From Sphingomonadales bacterium (GTDB lineage: Bacteria > Pseudomonadota > Alphaproteobacteria > Sphingomonadales > Sphingomonadaceae), in the NCBI GenBank assembly GCA_028869175.1, contig JAGWTB010000021.1, positions 1-32,208 on the forward strand: a stretch of 32,208 nt of DNA. Direction: 5' to 3'. A model generated the notes under the pieces. The model was not told the DNA's origin and did no database searches. It saw only the letters and a program-made list of their open reading frames with translations. Shown here piece after piece: positions 1 through 7,268 of the stretch. Position 1 is the stretch's first letter. Every line of letters begins with the position of its first letter. A program made the position numbers and the translations under genes.

Positions 1-59
1 CCTTCCGCAATCGCCCCGTAAACACGGCCCCGAAGATCAGACGAATGTGCTTTACCCAT
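1..59 (-). CDS. IS630-family transposase, 5' end only (runs off window)
   Basis: The minus strand reads MGKAHSSDLRGRVYGAIAE from an ATG at 59 down to the window edge. A strong ribosome binding site (GGAGGT) lies just upstream of the ATG. The pattern M-x-K-x-x-S-x-DLR-x-RV-x-x-A-I-x-E-G is the typical N-terminus of IS630/Tc1-mariner-type DDE transposases, where it opens the helix-turn-helix that binds the element ends. Only 19 complete codons are present, so the catalytic DDE domain cannot be seen and I cannot say whether the gene is intact. One end of the insertion sequence should lie between 60 and about 185, but without the other end I could not define its inverted repeat or TA target duplication. 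Confidence 0.6.
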   Translation of the reverse strand, partial: MGKAHSSDLRGRVYGAIAE

Positions 60-143
60 GATCCACCTCCAAAAAGGGTGAATCACAAATCAGGCCCCGC
101 AGGAATCCCGCGATTCAAGTTTTCCGCAATCCGATCTAAGCTT

Positions 144-179
144 GAGCCGCGCCCTTCCTGCCTGGGAACGGCGCGGCTC
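144..179 (-). terminator. Hairpin downstream of the 186-713 gene
   Basis: GAGCCGCGCC at 144-153 pairs perfectly with GGCGCGGCTC at 170-179 (10-bp stem, 16-nt loop). It begins seven bases beyond the stop codon of the minus-strand gene ending at 186. There is no run of U on either side, so it may act as a weak or factor-assisted terminator, or simply protect the 3' end. Confidence 0.45.
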
Positions 180-185
180 TCGCTA

Positions 186-713
186 TCACGCCGCCTCTTT
201 CTCGACCCATTCGGGATAGAAGCTCGGCTCGCGCGTGGACCAGCCGGGCGCGGTGGCGGCGGCTTCGCTGATCGACTGAAGCAGGTGCTTGCGTCGGTCG
301 GGCCGGATCTGCGGCAAGGCGGCCGCCCCGCAGAAGGCCGAGGGCAGCCAGGGCCGGGCATCGGCGCCCAGCAACCGTTCGTAGAGAAAGCGATAGGCGG
401 AAAAGCCCGCGATCCGTTCCTGCGCCAGATCGAAAGCGGTAAGCCGGATCAGCTTACCCATGAAATCCTCGACGCCTTCCAGTGTCATTTCATCCGGCAC
501 CTGCCCGCGCAGGCCCTTGAGCTCCTGATAGGCAACGTACTGGCTGCGGATCGAGGCCGATTCCTCGGCATTGCGCGCCCACAGCTTGAACGCATCCTGC
601 CGCCCCAACCCGATGTCGAGACTGCGCTTGATATAGCGCTGCTCGCAGGGGGTGAAGCTGGCGAACTCGCGCAGTTCGGCGATGGTCAGCGAAGCCGTGC
701 CGGTATTGGCCAT
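186..713 (-). CDS. Conserved-looking protein of unknown function (175 aa)
   Basis: I do not recognise this protein. It is soluble-looking, has no signal peptide or membrane segment, and appears helical with many charged residues (for example PCEQRYIKRSLDIGLGRQDA near residues 22-41 and FMGKLIRLTAFDLAQERIAG near 83-102). I chose the ATG at 713 (MANTGTASLT). An in-frame ATG at 752 would add 13 residues (MGHHAPRNRDYRI) that look like untranslated leader. Codon use matches the neighbours, so it is probably a resident gene. It is transcribed alone, with a hairpin directly after the stop and thiSG ending about 90 bp upstream. A CtrA-like TTAA-N7-GTTA motif lies upstream at 773-791. No function is assigned. 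Confidence 0.6.
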   Translation of the reverse strand: MANTGTASLTIAELREFASFTPCEQRYIKRSLDIGLGRQDAFKLWARNAEESASIRSQYVAYQELKGLRGQVPDEMTLEGVEDFMGKLIRLTAFDLAQERIAGFSAYRFLYERLLGADARPWLPSAFCGAAALPQIRPDRRKHLLQSISEAAATAPGWSTREPSFYPEWVEKEAA

Positions 714-800
714 GATCCGGTAGTCCCTGTTGCGCGGGGCGTGATGCCCCATCGACAGCAGTTCACCAGAATATGGTAACGAAGCCGTTAACCAAGATCG

Positions 801-1817
801 TCAAATCATCCCTGCCAGCGGGCTGGAGGGATCTGCGTATTTCCGCGTCTGCATCCGGCCTGCCAGATAGGCCTCGCGCCCGGCTTCTACCGCCAGCTTC
901 ATCGCGCGGGCCATGCGGACCGGGTCTTTTGCTTCGGCGATGGCGGTGTTCATCAGCACGCCGTCCACCCCCAGCTCCATCGCCACCGCCGCGTCGCTTG
1001 CAGTGCCGACGCCGGCATCGACCAGCACCGGCACGCTCGCGCCTTCAACGATCAGGCGGATGGTCACCCGGTTCTGGATGCCAAGGCCCGAGCCGATCGG
1101 CGCGCCGAGCGGCATGACGGCGACCGCGCCCGCTTCTTCCAGCTGCTTCGCCGCGATCGGATCGTCGACGCAGTACACCATCGGCAGGAAGCCTTCCTTC
1201 GCCAGAACCTCGGTCGCCTTCAGCGTCTCGCGCATGTCGGGGTAGAGGGTGCGCGCCTCGCCCAGCACTTCCAGCTTGACCAGATCCCAGCCGCCCGCCT
1301 CGCGCGCCAGCCTCAGGGTGCGGATCGCGTCTTCGGCGGTGAAGCAACCGGCAGTGTTGGGCAGGTAGGTGATTCTGGCGGGATCGATGAAATCGGTGAG
1401 CATCGGTGCCTTGGGGTCCGACACATTGACCCGGCGCACCGCCACGGTGACGATCTCTGCCCCCGATGCCGCCACGGCGGCGGCGTTCTGGGCGAAATCC
1501 TTGTACTTGCCGGTGCCGACGATCAGCCGCGACCGGAAGGTGCGGCCGGCGACTGTCCAGCTGTCTTGATCCTGCACGCTGCTTTCTCCCCCGACTGCAT
1601 CACCCTGGCCGCCGCCGACGAAATGGACGATCTCCAGCACGTCACCATCGCCGAGCACCACCTCGGCCAGCGTCGAGCGCGGGGCAATCTCGCCATTGCG
1701 CTCCACCGCGACCTTGGCCGGGTTGAGTTCGAGTGCAAGCACGAGATCGGCGACGGTGCTGCCGGCGGCGATGCGGCGCGGCTCTCCGTTGACGGTAAGG
1801 TTGAGTTCGGCGGCCAT
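801..1817 (-). CDS. thiG: ThiS-ThiG fusion: sulfur carrier plus thiazole synthase
   Basis: This 338-residue protein joins two thiamine-pathway proteins that are usually separate. Residues 1-70 are ThiS (beta-grasp fold), ending in the ThiS-like tail EIVHFVGGG. Residues about 86-338 are ThiG, the TIM-barrel enzyme that builds thiazole phosphate from 1-deoxyxylulose 5-phosphate, dehydroglycine and the ThiS thiocarboxylate. K181 in [10 protein letters not shown] matches the Schiff-base lysine of the family. The ATG at 1817 has a GCGGAG ribosome binding site. It starts 17 bp after merC ends, so the two are probably cotranscribed, and no TPP riboswitch fits in that gap. In-frame at codon 81 there is a GTG (1577) preceded at 8 nt by GGGGGAG, so free ThiG could also be made. 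Bifunctional ThiS/ThiG proteins are a known annotated family. Confidence in the identity is high; the internal start is inference. Confidence 0.92.
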   Translation of the reverse strand: MAAELNLTVNGEPRRIAAGSTVADLVLALELNPAKVAVERNGEIAPRSTLAEVVLGDGDVLEIVHFVGGGQGDAVGGESSVQDQDSWTVAGRTFRSRLIVGTGKYKDFAQNAAAVAASGAEIVTVAVRRVNVSDPKAPMLTDFIDPARITYLPNTAGCFTAEDAIRTLRLAREAGGWDLVKLEVLGEARTLYPDMRETLKATEVLAKEGFLPMVYCVDDPIAAKQLEEAGAVAVMPLGAPIGSGLGIQNRVTIRLIVEGASVPVLVDAGVGTASDAAVAMELGVDGVLMNTAIAEAKDPVRMARAMKLAVEAGREAYLAGRMQTRKYADPSSPLAGMI

Positions 1818-1834
1818 GGTCTCCGCCTTAGCGC

Positions 1835-2206
1835 TCAGCACGTGTGGCGCAAGTTCCGGATGTGTGCGGTGGCGACGAGCGACACCCCGGCGATGGTCAG
1901 CACCGCTTCGGGCACCCCATGCCCCACCGCCAGCGCCGAGGCCATCAGCAGCAGCCCGCACAGGCCGATCAGCAGTGGGCCGGGCAGGCCATGGCGCAGC
2001 GCGCCGATACCAAGCGTCACCGCGCCGACGAGCACGGCCAGCGCCAGCCCAAACTGGTGAATCTTAGGCGAAAGCAGCACTTCACCACCCAGTCCCAGCA
2101 CCGAAACCAGCACGATCGAAGCAAGGCAATGCACCGCGCAGAGCCCGGAGAGCATGACCCCGAACCCGTCCAGCCTGTCTCGAATCGAAAGGATCGCATC
2201 GCGCAT
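1835..2206 (-). CDS. MerC-domain inner-membrane protein
   Basis: This 123-residue protein has about four hydrophobic segments spread from residue 15 to 115. The first contains LCAVHCLAS, the cysteine/histidine signature of the MerC family (Pfam MerC, originally a mercuric-ion transport component). The chromosomal members in alphaproteobacteria have no established substrate, and nothing here (no merA, merT or merR) suggests a mercury operon. A second cysteine ends the protein (RHTC). The ATG at 2206 has GGAG six bases upstream. A 17-bp palindrome resembling a Zur/Fur-family box lies directly in front of it, so a metal-related function (zinc or another divalent ion) is a reasonable inference. 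It is followed at 17 bp by thiSG and diverges from ctaA. Confidence 0.8.
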   Translation of the reverse strand: MRDAILSIRDRLDGFGVMLSGLCAVHCLASIVLVSVLGLGGEVLLSPKIHQFGLALAVLVGAVTLGIGALRHGLPGPLLIGLCGLLLMASALAVGHGVPEAVLTIAGVSLVATAHIRNLRHTC

Positions 2207-2220
2207 CGTGGGCTCCAGAT

Positions 2221-2237
2221 ATGTTATGTTGTAACAT
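2221..2237 (-). promoter_or_regulatory. Zur/Fur-like operator upstream of merC
   Basis: ATGTTATGTTGTAACAT is a perfect inverted repeat (ATGTTA, 5-bp spacer, TAACAT) in GC-rich DNA, 15 bp upstream of the merC start codon and between merC and the divergent ctaA. The TGTTA...TAACA core resembles binding sites of the Fur superfamily, especially Zur. At this position a bound repressor would block merC-thiSG transcription. The regulator is not encoded in the window. Confidence 0.5.
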
Positions 2238-2336
2238 GCTTCAAGCTGGGTCGATACAATTTCGCCGCTTGCGCTTTGTCGGGCGCGAAACCAAAGGAGC
2301 GGCAACGGGGTTTGCGAGCGACACAGCAGGGGCACG

Positions 2337-3380
2337 ATGGCGATCATGACGCCAGGGCAATCCGGATCGACAACACAGCCGCTGGCGCTGGCGCGCTGGC
2401 TTTTGCTTGTCGCCGCGCTGGTTGTCGCCATGGTCGTGGTCGGCGGCATTACCCGGCTCACCGAATCGGGGGTTTCGATCACCGAGTGGAAGCCGGTGGC
2501 CGGAACCATCCCGCCGCTGACCGAGGCGCAATGGCAGGCCGAATTCGACGCCTATCGCCAGACGCCGCAGTTCATCCAGGTCAACGGGCCGGCGGGAATG
2601 ACGCTGGCGACCTACAAGTTCATCTTCTTCTGGGAATGGGTCCACCGCCTGCTGGCCCGGGCGACCGGTCTGGCCTTTGCCGCGCCGCTGGCGTGGTTCT
2701 GGATCAGGGGACGGATTCCCGTCGGCTACAAGCCCCGGCTGCTGCTGCTGCTGGCGATGGGCGGGCTGCAGGGCGCGGTGGGCTGGTGGATGGTGAAATC
2801 GGGCATCGTCCACGATGTTCGCGTCAGCCATTTCCGCCTGGCGACGCACCTGCTGCTGGCACTGACGCTGCTGGCCATGCTGGTATGGACCGCGCTGGAC
2901 CTGCTTGGCGCGGCGCGGGGCGAAGCGCGCGCGCGGCTGACCGGCTTCGCCGCGCTGGCGCTGGCCGTGCTGGGCGGGCAATTGTTCTACGGCGCGCTTA
3001 CCGCCGGACTGCGCGCCGGGCTGGTGACCAACCAGTGGCCGCTGATGAATGGATCGTTCTGGCCGGGGCCGACCGAAACCGGGCGCGGGCCTGGCCATGC
3101 CATGCTGTCCGACCCGGCGGTAGTCCATTTCATCCATCGCTGGTGGGCCTGGGTCGTGGTGGCGGTGCTGATCGTGCTGGCGCGCCGCCTGCGCCCGATG
3201 GCTGGCGGCCGTGCGGCCTCGGTGGCGATCCACAGTGCCTTCGGCACCCAGTTGCTGCTGGGCATTGCCACGGTGATGACCGGGGTGGCGCTGTGGCTGG
3301 CAGTGCTGCACCAGCTGGTCGGAGCGCTTCTGCTTGCGTCGACCGTCTGGGGCGCGCATGTTCTGGGCAGGCGAGCATGA
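2337..3380 (+). CDS. ctaA: Heme A synthase (COX15/CtaA)
   Basis: The protein oxidises the C8 methyl group of heme O to give heme A for aa3-type cytochrome c oxidase, and sits in the inner membrane. It is 347 residues long with eight predicted membrane helices. The expected heme-ligand histidines are present in both halves: H103 in EWVHR, H165 and H171 in SHFRLATH, H264/H267 in VHFIHRWWAW, and H325 in LHQLVG. The motif GGITRLTESGVSITEWKP near residues 36-53 is characteristic of the family. The ATG at 2337 has AGGGG upstream, and a second in-frame ATG three codons on could also serve. It diverges from merC, and its stop codon overlaps the start of the cutA remnant (ATGA), suggesting an old ctaA-cutA operon. 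Confidence 0.95.
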   Translation: MAIMTPGQSGSTTQPLALARWLLLVAALVVAMVVVGGITRLTESGVSITEWKPVAGTIPPLTEAQWQAEFDAYRQTPQFIQVNGPAGMTLATYKFIFFWEWVHRLLARATGLAFAAPLAWFWIRGRIPVGYKPRLLLLLAMGGLQGAVGWWMVKSGIVHDVRVSHFRLATHLLLALTLLAMLVWTALDLLGAARGEARARLTGFAALALAVLGGQLFYGALTAGLRAGLVTNQWPLMNGSFWPGPTETGRGPGHAMLSDPAVVHFIHRWWAWVVVAVLIVLARRLRPMAGGRAASVAIHSAFGTQLLLGIATVMTGVALWLAVLHQLVGALLLASTVWGAHVLGRRA

Positions 3381-3487
3381 GCGGAGAGAGCCATCCTGTA
3401 ACCCCGCACCTGATGTGGTGCCCTTTCCCCGACGGCGCAGTCGCCGCTTCGGCGGGCAAGGCCTTGGCGGGAGGGTTGGCGGCATGA
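3377..3487 (+). pseudogene. cutA: Remnant of cutA (5' third only)
   Basis: A 36-codon frame starts inside the ctaA stop (ATGA at 3377) and ends with a TGA overlapping the start of the next gene (ATGA at 3484). Residues 11-36 include HLMWCPFPDGAVAASAGKAL followed by AGGLAA. This aligns well with the N-terminus of the CutA divalent-cation tolerance family (E. coli [20 protein letters not shown] then LAEKLAAC). The remaining two thirds of CutA, including the HPYE.PE region, are not found in any frame downstream. The simplest reading is an internal deletion that fused the cutA start to the neighbouring gene. It may still be translated and couple translation of the next gene. The alternative is a genuine small protein with chance similarity. 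Confidence 0.5.
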
Positions 3488-4239
3488 ACAAACCGTCTCC
3501 GAAGCACGCAATTCTTCTGGCCGGAATCGCGGCACTGGTGCCCGGCGCGGCGCTCGCCGCCGATTCCTCCCCGCCGGCCGAGGCTGCCCCGGCTCCGGCG
3601 GGCCGCTTCACCCCGCCCCCATCCGGCATGGTGCTGACGCGCGAAGTGCGCCGTCCGTTGCTGGACGGGCAGGAAGTGGTCGCGCGGCGCAGCTACGAGA
3701 TTCATTTCGAGCGAGAGGGCAGTGGTTACCGCGTCGATGGCAAGCTGATCGCGGTGGAAGTTGACGCGCCGCCCAACCTCGCCCCGCTTGCCGAGCTTGA
3801 GCGCCGCCGGACGGATACGGACACCTTTCCGATGCACCTCGATGCCCAGGGCATGATCCTTGACCAGGCGGGCGGTTTCGACGCGGCGACGGCGGGGCAG
3901 GCTTCGACCATTGTCGGGCACTGGGTGGCCGGTTCGGCGCTGGCCGGTTCTGACCAGGCGGACGTCAACAGTTTCGTCCAGCAACTCACCACGCAGGGCG
4001 GCACGGTGAAGTGGCCGCGCAACCTGTTCCGCCCGGCTGTCGGCGATCACCGCGAATCGCGCGCCTTCGCGCTGCCGCAAGGCGGTACCGGCAAGGTCAC
4101 CGTCGATCTCGCGGCGGATGCCGAACGTGATAGTGGCTTGCTGCGGCGGGTGGAGCGCACCGTCACCACCGACTTCGGCGGGTCCGAACGGATCACGCGC
4201 GAACTCTGGCGGCTGGAAGGCATGGCCCGGCAGCGCTGA
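3484..4239 (+). CDS. Secreted protein of unknown function (251 aa)
   Basis: The N-terminus has a typical Sec signal peptide: a basic MNKPSPKHA, a hydrophobic core [16 protein letters not shown], and a probable cleavage site after ALA around residue 25. A Pro/Ala-rich linker follows to about residue 45, then a mostly beta-looking domain without cysteines or a recognisable catalytic motif. It is probably periplasmic. I do not recognise the family. The ATG overlaps the stop of the cutA remnant, and GGGAGGG lies 8 bp upstream as a ribosome binding site, so it appears to be read in the ctaA transcript. It lies directly before rplM-rpsI, but a separate promoter for those genes is likely in the 176-bp gap. 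Confidence 0.75.
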   Translation: MNKPSPKHAILLAGIAALVPGAALAADSSPPAEAAPAPAGRFTPPPSGMVLTREVRRPLLDGQEVVARRSYEIHFEREGSGYRVDGKLIAVEVDAPPNLAPLAELERRRTDTDTFPMHLDAQGMILDQAGGFDAATAGQASTIVGHWVAGSALAGSDQADVNSFVQQLTTQGGTVKWPRNLFRPAVGDHRESRAFALPQGGTGKVTVDLAADAERDSGLLRRVERTVTTDFGGSERITRELWRLEGMARQR

Positions 4240-4415
4240 AGCCTGCCGCAGGCGTCGTTTGCGGAGCACGGTATTATTTTACCTCCCCGCAAAGGCCCGG
4301 AACGCTTGACTTTCGCACCCCATTCCACGAAAGGGCCGCCTTCCCGCTGGCGACCGTCCGGTCTCTGGTGGAATCAGTCGAAGCTGAATCAATCCACAAA
4401 GGATCCAGACCAGCC

Positions 4416-4895
4416 ATGAAGGCGCTCAGCAAGCAGACCCGGTCGATCAAGCCGGCCGAGGTCGAAAAGAACTGGCATCTCATCGATGCCGATGGCCTGG
4501 TGGTCGGCCGCCTCGCGGTGGTCATCGCCAATCACCTGCGCGGCAAGCACAAGCCAAGCTTCACCCCCCACGTCGATTGTGGCGATCACGTTGTCGTGAT
4601 CAACGCCGACAAGGTGAAGTTCACCGGCAACAAGCTCAAGCAGCAGACCTATTACAAGCACACCGGCTATGCGGGCGGCATCAAGGAAGTGACGGCGGAC
4701 AAGGTCCTGGCCGGCCGCTTCCCCGAGCGCGTGCTGGAAAAGGCAGTCGAACGCATGATCCCGCGCGGTCCGCTGGGCCGGGCGCAGATGCGCGCGCTGC
4801 ACCTCTATGCCGGTAGCGAACACCCGCATGGCGGCACCCAGCCGGTCGTGCTCGACGTTGCCAGCCGCAACCGCAAGAACAAGGTGGGCGCATAA
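4416..4895 (+). CDS. rplM: 50S ribosomal protein L13
   Basis: The 159-residue product is ribosomal protein L13, an early-assembling 23S rRNA binder of the large subunit. Family motifs are clear: [67 protein letters not shown] and HPHGGTQP. I chose the ATG at 4416 ([10 protein letters not shown]), which gives the usual length. An in-frame ATG at 4368 would add 16 atypical residues. An AAAGGA sequence lies about 15 bp upstream. A TTGACT at 4306-4311 in the 176-bp leader could be a -35 element, but I see no convincing -10. Its stop overlaps the rpsI start by one base (TAATG), the usual two-gene operon. Confidence 0.97.
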   Translation: MKALSKQTRSIKPAEVEKNWHLIDADGLVVGRLAVVIANHLRGKHKPSFTPHVDCGDHVVVINADKVKFTGNKLKQQTYYKHTGYAGGIKEVTADKVLAGRFPERVLEKAVERMIPRGPLGRAQMRALHLYAGSEHPHGGTQPVVLDVASRNRKNKVGA

Positions 4896-5431
4896 TGTCC
4901 GATAACACCGTCACCGATCTCGCCGATCTCGGCGCTCTCGCCGCCGGCAACGCGGTTGCCGCCGAAGCGACTGCCCCGGCCGCTCCCGAAGCTCCGGTCC
5001 GTACCGGCCCGCCCGCGCCGCTGCGCGAGCGCGAGGTTGACGCCCAGGGCCGTTCCTACGCCACCGGCCGCCGCAAGGACGCCGTCGCCCGTGTGTGGAT
5101 CAAGCCCGGTTCGGGCAAGATCACCGTCAACGGCCGCGATCAGGAAGTCTACTTCGCCCGTCCGACCCTGCGCCTCGTGATCAACCAGCCTTTCGAAGTG
5201 GCTGACCGTTCGGGTCAGTACGACGTGGTCTGCACCGTCAAGGGTGGCGGGCTTTCGGGTCAGGCCGGTGCCGTCAAGCACGGTATCGCCCAGGCCCTGT
5301 CGAAGTTCGAGCCCGCGCTGCGCGGCGCGGTCAAGGCCGCCGGCTTCCTCACCCGCGACAGCCGCGTGGTCGAGCGCAAGAAGTACGGCCGCGCCAAGGC
5401 ACGCCGCAGCTTCCAGTTCTCGAAGCGCTAA
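4895..5431 (+). CDS. rpsI: 30S ribosomal protein S9
   Basis: Ribosomal protein S9 of the small subunit, 178 residues. The conserved domain starts near residue 53 ([20 protein letters not shown]) and ends with the basic tail RRSFQFSKR, whose terminal KR reaches the P-site tRNA. About 50 Ala/Pro-rich residues precede it. Such extensions are common in alphaproteobacterial S9 and are absent from the shorter E. coli protein. The start ATG overlaps the last base of the rplM stop codon, implying translational coupling. A strong terminator follows 26 bp after the stop. Confidence 0.97.
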   Translation: MSDNTVTDLADLGALAAGNAVAAEATAPAAPEAPVRTGPPAPLREREVDAQGRSYATGRRKDAVARVWIKPGSGKITVNGRDQEVYFARPTLRLVINQPFEVADRSGQYDVVCTVKGGGLSGQAGAVKHGIAQALSKFEPALRGAVKAAGFLTRDSRVVERKKYGRAKARRSFQFSKR

Positions 5432-5457
5432 GCTTCGGCCTGCAGCATTGCACGAAG

Positions 5458-5488
5458 GGGCGGTCCGGCAACGGGCCGCCCTTTTCGT
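5458..5488 (+). terminator. Intrinsic terminator of rplM-rpsI
   Basis: GGGCGGTCC (5458-5466) pairs with GGGCCGCCC (5473-5481) in a 9-bp stem (one G-U pair) with a 6-nt loop, followed directly by TTTTCGTTT. This is a standard Rho-independent terminator on the plus strand. Confidence 0.85.
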
Positions 5489-5543
5489 TTGCCACCTTTG
5501 CCGCCCCACCTTTGCCGCCGGATTGCGCCGCCCCCATCTGCGA

Positions 5544-6287
5544 TCACTCCTTCGCGAGGCGCAAATCGACGGTTACCTGTCCTCCGGCGATGGTCAGCCG
5601 GTTGTAGCTGGGCGGGGTGGAGCGCAGCCGCTGCGACAGGGTGCCCGCGCCGATCATGCGGATCGGCAGGCCGTCGGGCCGCAGGGTGATGTCGAAGGGG
5701 TCATGGACGTGGCCCGACAGCACGATCTGCGCGCCGCCGCGCGCCAGCGCCGCCAGAGCCTGCTTGCCGCCGCGCGTCGAGGCAGTGCCTTCGGTATCGG
5801 CTTCGACCAGCGGGTGGTGACAGAGGGCAATCCGCACCGCGTGCCCCTCTGCCGCCGCCAGCCGCGCCAGCGCGTGATCGAGCGCCGCGGGGGCAATCCG
5901 GCCCTTTGACCAGTTGAGCCGCCATTGCGCCGCAGTCACGGTGCGCAACGGCACCAGCGCCACCCCCGGCAGGTCGATCACCACCTCAACCGCGCGCTGC
6001 ATCGCGTCGAACCGCTCGAAGGTGCGGGTCAACCGCGCCAGCATGTGATGGTAATAGGGCATGTCGTGATTGCCCGGCTCGACCCGGACGGGCGCGGCCA
6101 GCCCGCCCAGCCACTGCGCCGCCGCATCGAATTCCCGCCGGGTCCCGCGCATGGTGACATCGCCGGTGCAGATCACCGCATCGGGCCGTTCACGCGCCAC
6201 CTCGGCGGCAAACCAGTCATGCGCGGCGCGGTCTTCCGCCCCGAAATGAATATCGCTGACGTGGTAGAGAACGAGCGGCCGGGTCAT
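5544..6287 (-). CDS. Calcineurin-like metallophosphoesterase
   Basis: The 247-residue protein carries the full set of metallophosphoesterase motifs: D12-x-H14 (VSDIHFG), GD at 42-43 (CTGDVT), GNHD at 72-75, a histidine in CHHPLVEAD, and GHVH near the C-terminus. These bind two metal ions and hydrolyse phosphomono- or diesters. It has no signal peptide or membrane segment, so it is cytoplasmic. The substrate cannot be told from sequence; relatives include cAMP and UDP-diacylglucosamine hydrolases. I chose the ATG at 6287 (MTRPLVLYHV), with AGGGG immediately upstream. Upstream in-frame ATGs at 6338 and 6488 are less likely. It is convergent with rpsI and diverges from the UrcA gene. Confidence 0.85.
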   Translation of the reverse strand: MTRPLVLYHVSDIHFGAEDRAAHDWFAAEVARERPDAVICTGDVTMRGTRREFDAAAQWLGGLAAPVRVEPGNHDMPYYHHMLARLTRTFERFDAMQRAVEVVIDLPGVALVPLRTVTAAQWRLNWSKGRIAPAALDHALARLAAAEGHAVRIALCHHPLVEADTEGTASTRGGKQALAALARGGAQIVLSGHVHDPFDITLRPDGLPIRMIGAGTLSQRLRSTPPSYNRLTIAGGQVTVDLRLAKE

Positions 6288-6517
6288 GCCCCTGACAAGC
6301 AGGCGCACGGGCCGGGTGGCAAGTGAAATCGTCGGCATCGGGCTGCTGACGCTACGGCATTGGGCGGTGGCGGTGTGCTGTTCGTCGATGCCGCGCGCCG
6401 TTGGTCGGCGTGGCGGGCGGCCCGGTCGAGCGGGGGATGCGGCAAGGTGTAATGCCGGTCTAACACAGCCCTGCACGACGCCCCCCACCTGCCGTGCTGA
6501 TCGAAAGGATGCCCATC

Positions 6518-6814
6518 ATGTTCAAGACCGCCATCGCCGCCGCGCTCGCCGGAGCGCTGACCCTGTCCGCCGCTGCCCATGCCGAGGCACCCGCGCTCGA
6601 ACTGCGTTTCGGCGATCTCGACCTGTCGAGCGAAGCCGGCAAGGCCGAACTTTCGCGCCGGATCGCCCGCGTTGCCACCGCGATCTGCGAGCAGGGCGTG
6701 CAGACCGGCACGCTGCTGGCCGGCAATGCCAACGCCAAGTGCCGCGCCGATGCCCGAGCCGCATTGGCGGACCGGGTGGCGCGCGCTGCACCGAACAGCG
6801 GCCTTGGCGGCTAG
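6518..6814 (+). CDS. UrcA family exported protein
   Basis: A 98-residue protein with a signal peptide (MFKTAIAAALAGALTLSAAAHA). The mature part LELRFGDLDLSSEAGKAELS, RRIARVATAICEQG and KCRADARAALADRVA fits the UrcA family: a strand with DLDL, an amphipathic helix with an RI..A...C motif, and a second Cys about 21 residues on that could form a disulfide. The family is widespread in sphingomonads and caulobacters; its function is unknown. I chose the ATG at 6518, which has AAAGGA 8 bp upstream. An ATG at 6509 in the same frame overlaps that site. It is a single gene ending at a bidirectional hairpin. Confidence 0.8.
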   Translation: MFKTAIAAALAGALTLSAAAHAEAPALELRFGDLDLSSEAGKAELSRRIARVATAICEQGVQTGTLLAGNANAKCRADARAALADRVARAAPNSGLGG

Positions 6815-6841
6815 CGCCACGACCAACTGGCCACACCTGCC

Positions 6842-6872
6842 AGGCCCGGACCGGTTCGCCGGCTCCGGGCCT
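6842..6872. terminator. Bidirectional hairpin between convergent genes
   Basis: AGGCCCGGACCGG (6842-6854), a TTCG loop, then CCGG, one bulged C, and TCCGGGCCT (6864-6872) form a 13-bp stem with a stable UUCG-type tetraloop. It lies in the 66-bp gap between the convergent UrcA gene and the minus-strand membrane protein. There is no long U run. Confidence 0.6.
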
Positions 6873-6880
6873 TGTCGCGT

Positions 6881-7156
6881 TCAGATCCGCCCGGTCAGGA
6901 TCAGCCAGGCCGAAGCGGCGTTCATCGCGCTGTAGAACAGATAGCCCAGCACCCAGCCCTGGGCACCGCTTTGAACCATCAGCAGCGAGCCCAGCAGCAT
7001 GAGGAATTCGACGCCAAGGCTGAACCGTCCGCCCAGCAGATGGAAAAAACCCGGCACCCGCCCCAGCAGCGGATGGCCGCTTTCCAGCACCGCCTTGTGC
7101 AGCGCGAAGTTGGCGATGCCGAGCAGGAAGACGATGAACAGGCCCATGGGCAACAT
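6881..7156 (-). CDS. Small membrane protein of unknown function (91 aa)
   Basis: The protein has three hydrophobic stretches: residues about 3-20 (PMGLFIVFLLGIANFAL), 46-62 (LGVEFLMLLGSLLMVQS) and 68-88 (WVLGYLFYSAMNAASAWLIL). They are separated by a short loop containing GGRF, consistent with a small integral inner-membrane protein. I do not recognise a family. The ATG at 7156 has a GGGGCG stretch six bases upstream, and a second in-frame ATG at 7147 is possible. It is the only gene between the UrcA terminator and the response regulator, and the 257 bp upstream of it contain the candidate structured RNA on the other strand. Confidence 0.6.
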   Translation of the reverse strand: MLPMGLFIVFLLGIANFALHKAVLESGHPLLGRVPGFFHLLGGRFSLGVEFLMLLGSLLMVQSGAQGWVLGYLFYSAMNAASAWLILTGRI

Positions 7157-7268
7157 GTAGGACGCCCCGGGCGCGATTGCATCTCTCTTGCCGGACGACC
7201 TGTCGTTCGTCGGGCGCGGGCGTCATCCGGTCGATTGCTCGCGGCCCTTGTCGAAGGATAGTTGCCGA

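Noticed and set aside
801..1817. ThiS-ThiG fusion as a sequencing frameshift
   Set aside because: The frame is continuous over both domains with a plausible linker and normal codon use, and bifunctional ThiS/ThiG proteins are a known family.
1818..1834. TPP riboswitch before thiSG
   Set aside because: Only 17 bp separate merC and thiSG, and no THI-box-like sequence is seen upstream of merC.
2221..2237. Palindrome as operator of ctaA
   Set aside because: It is about 100 bp upstream of ctaA but directly before the merC start, so merC is the likelier target.
1844..3487. 547-codon plus-strand frame across merC and ctaA
   Set aside because: It overlaps two recognised genes in other frames and has no family signature; only its last 36 codons resemble CutA and are reported separately.
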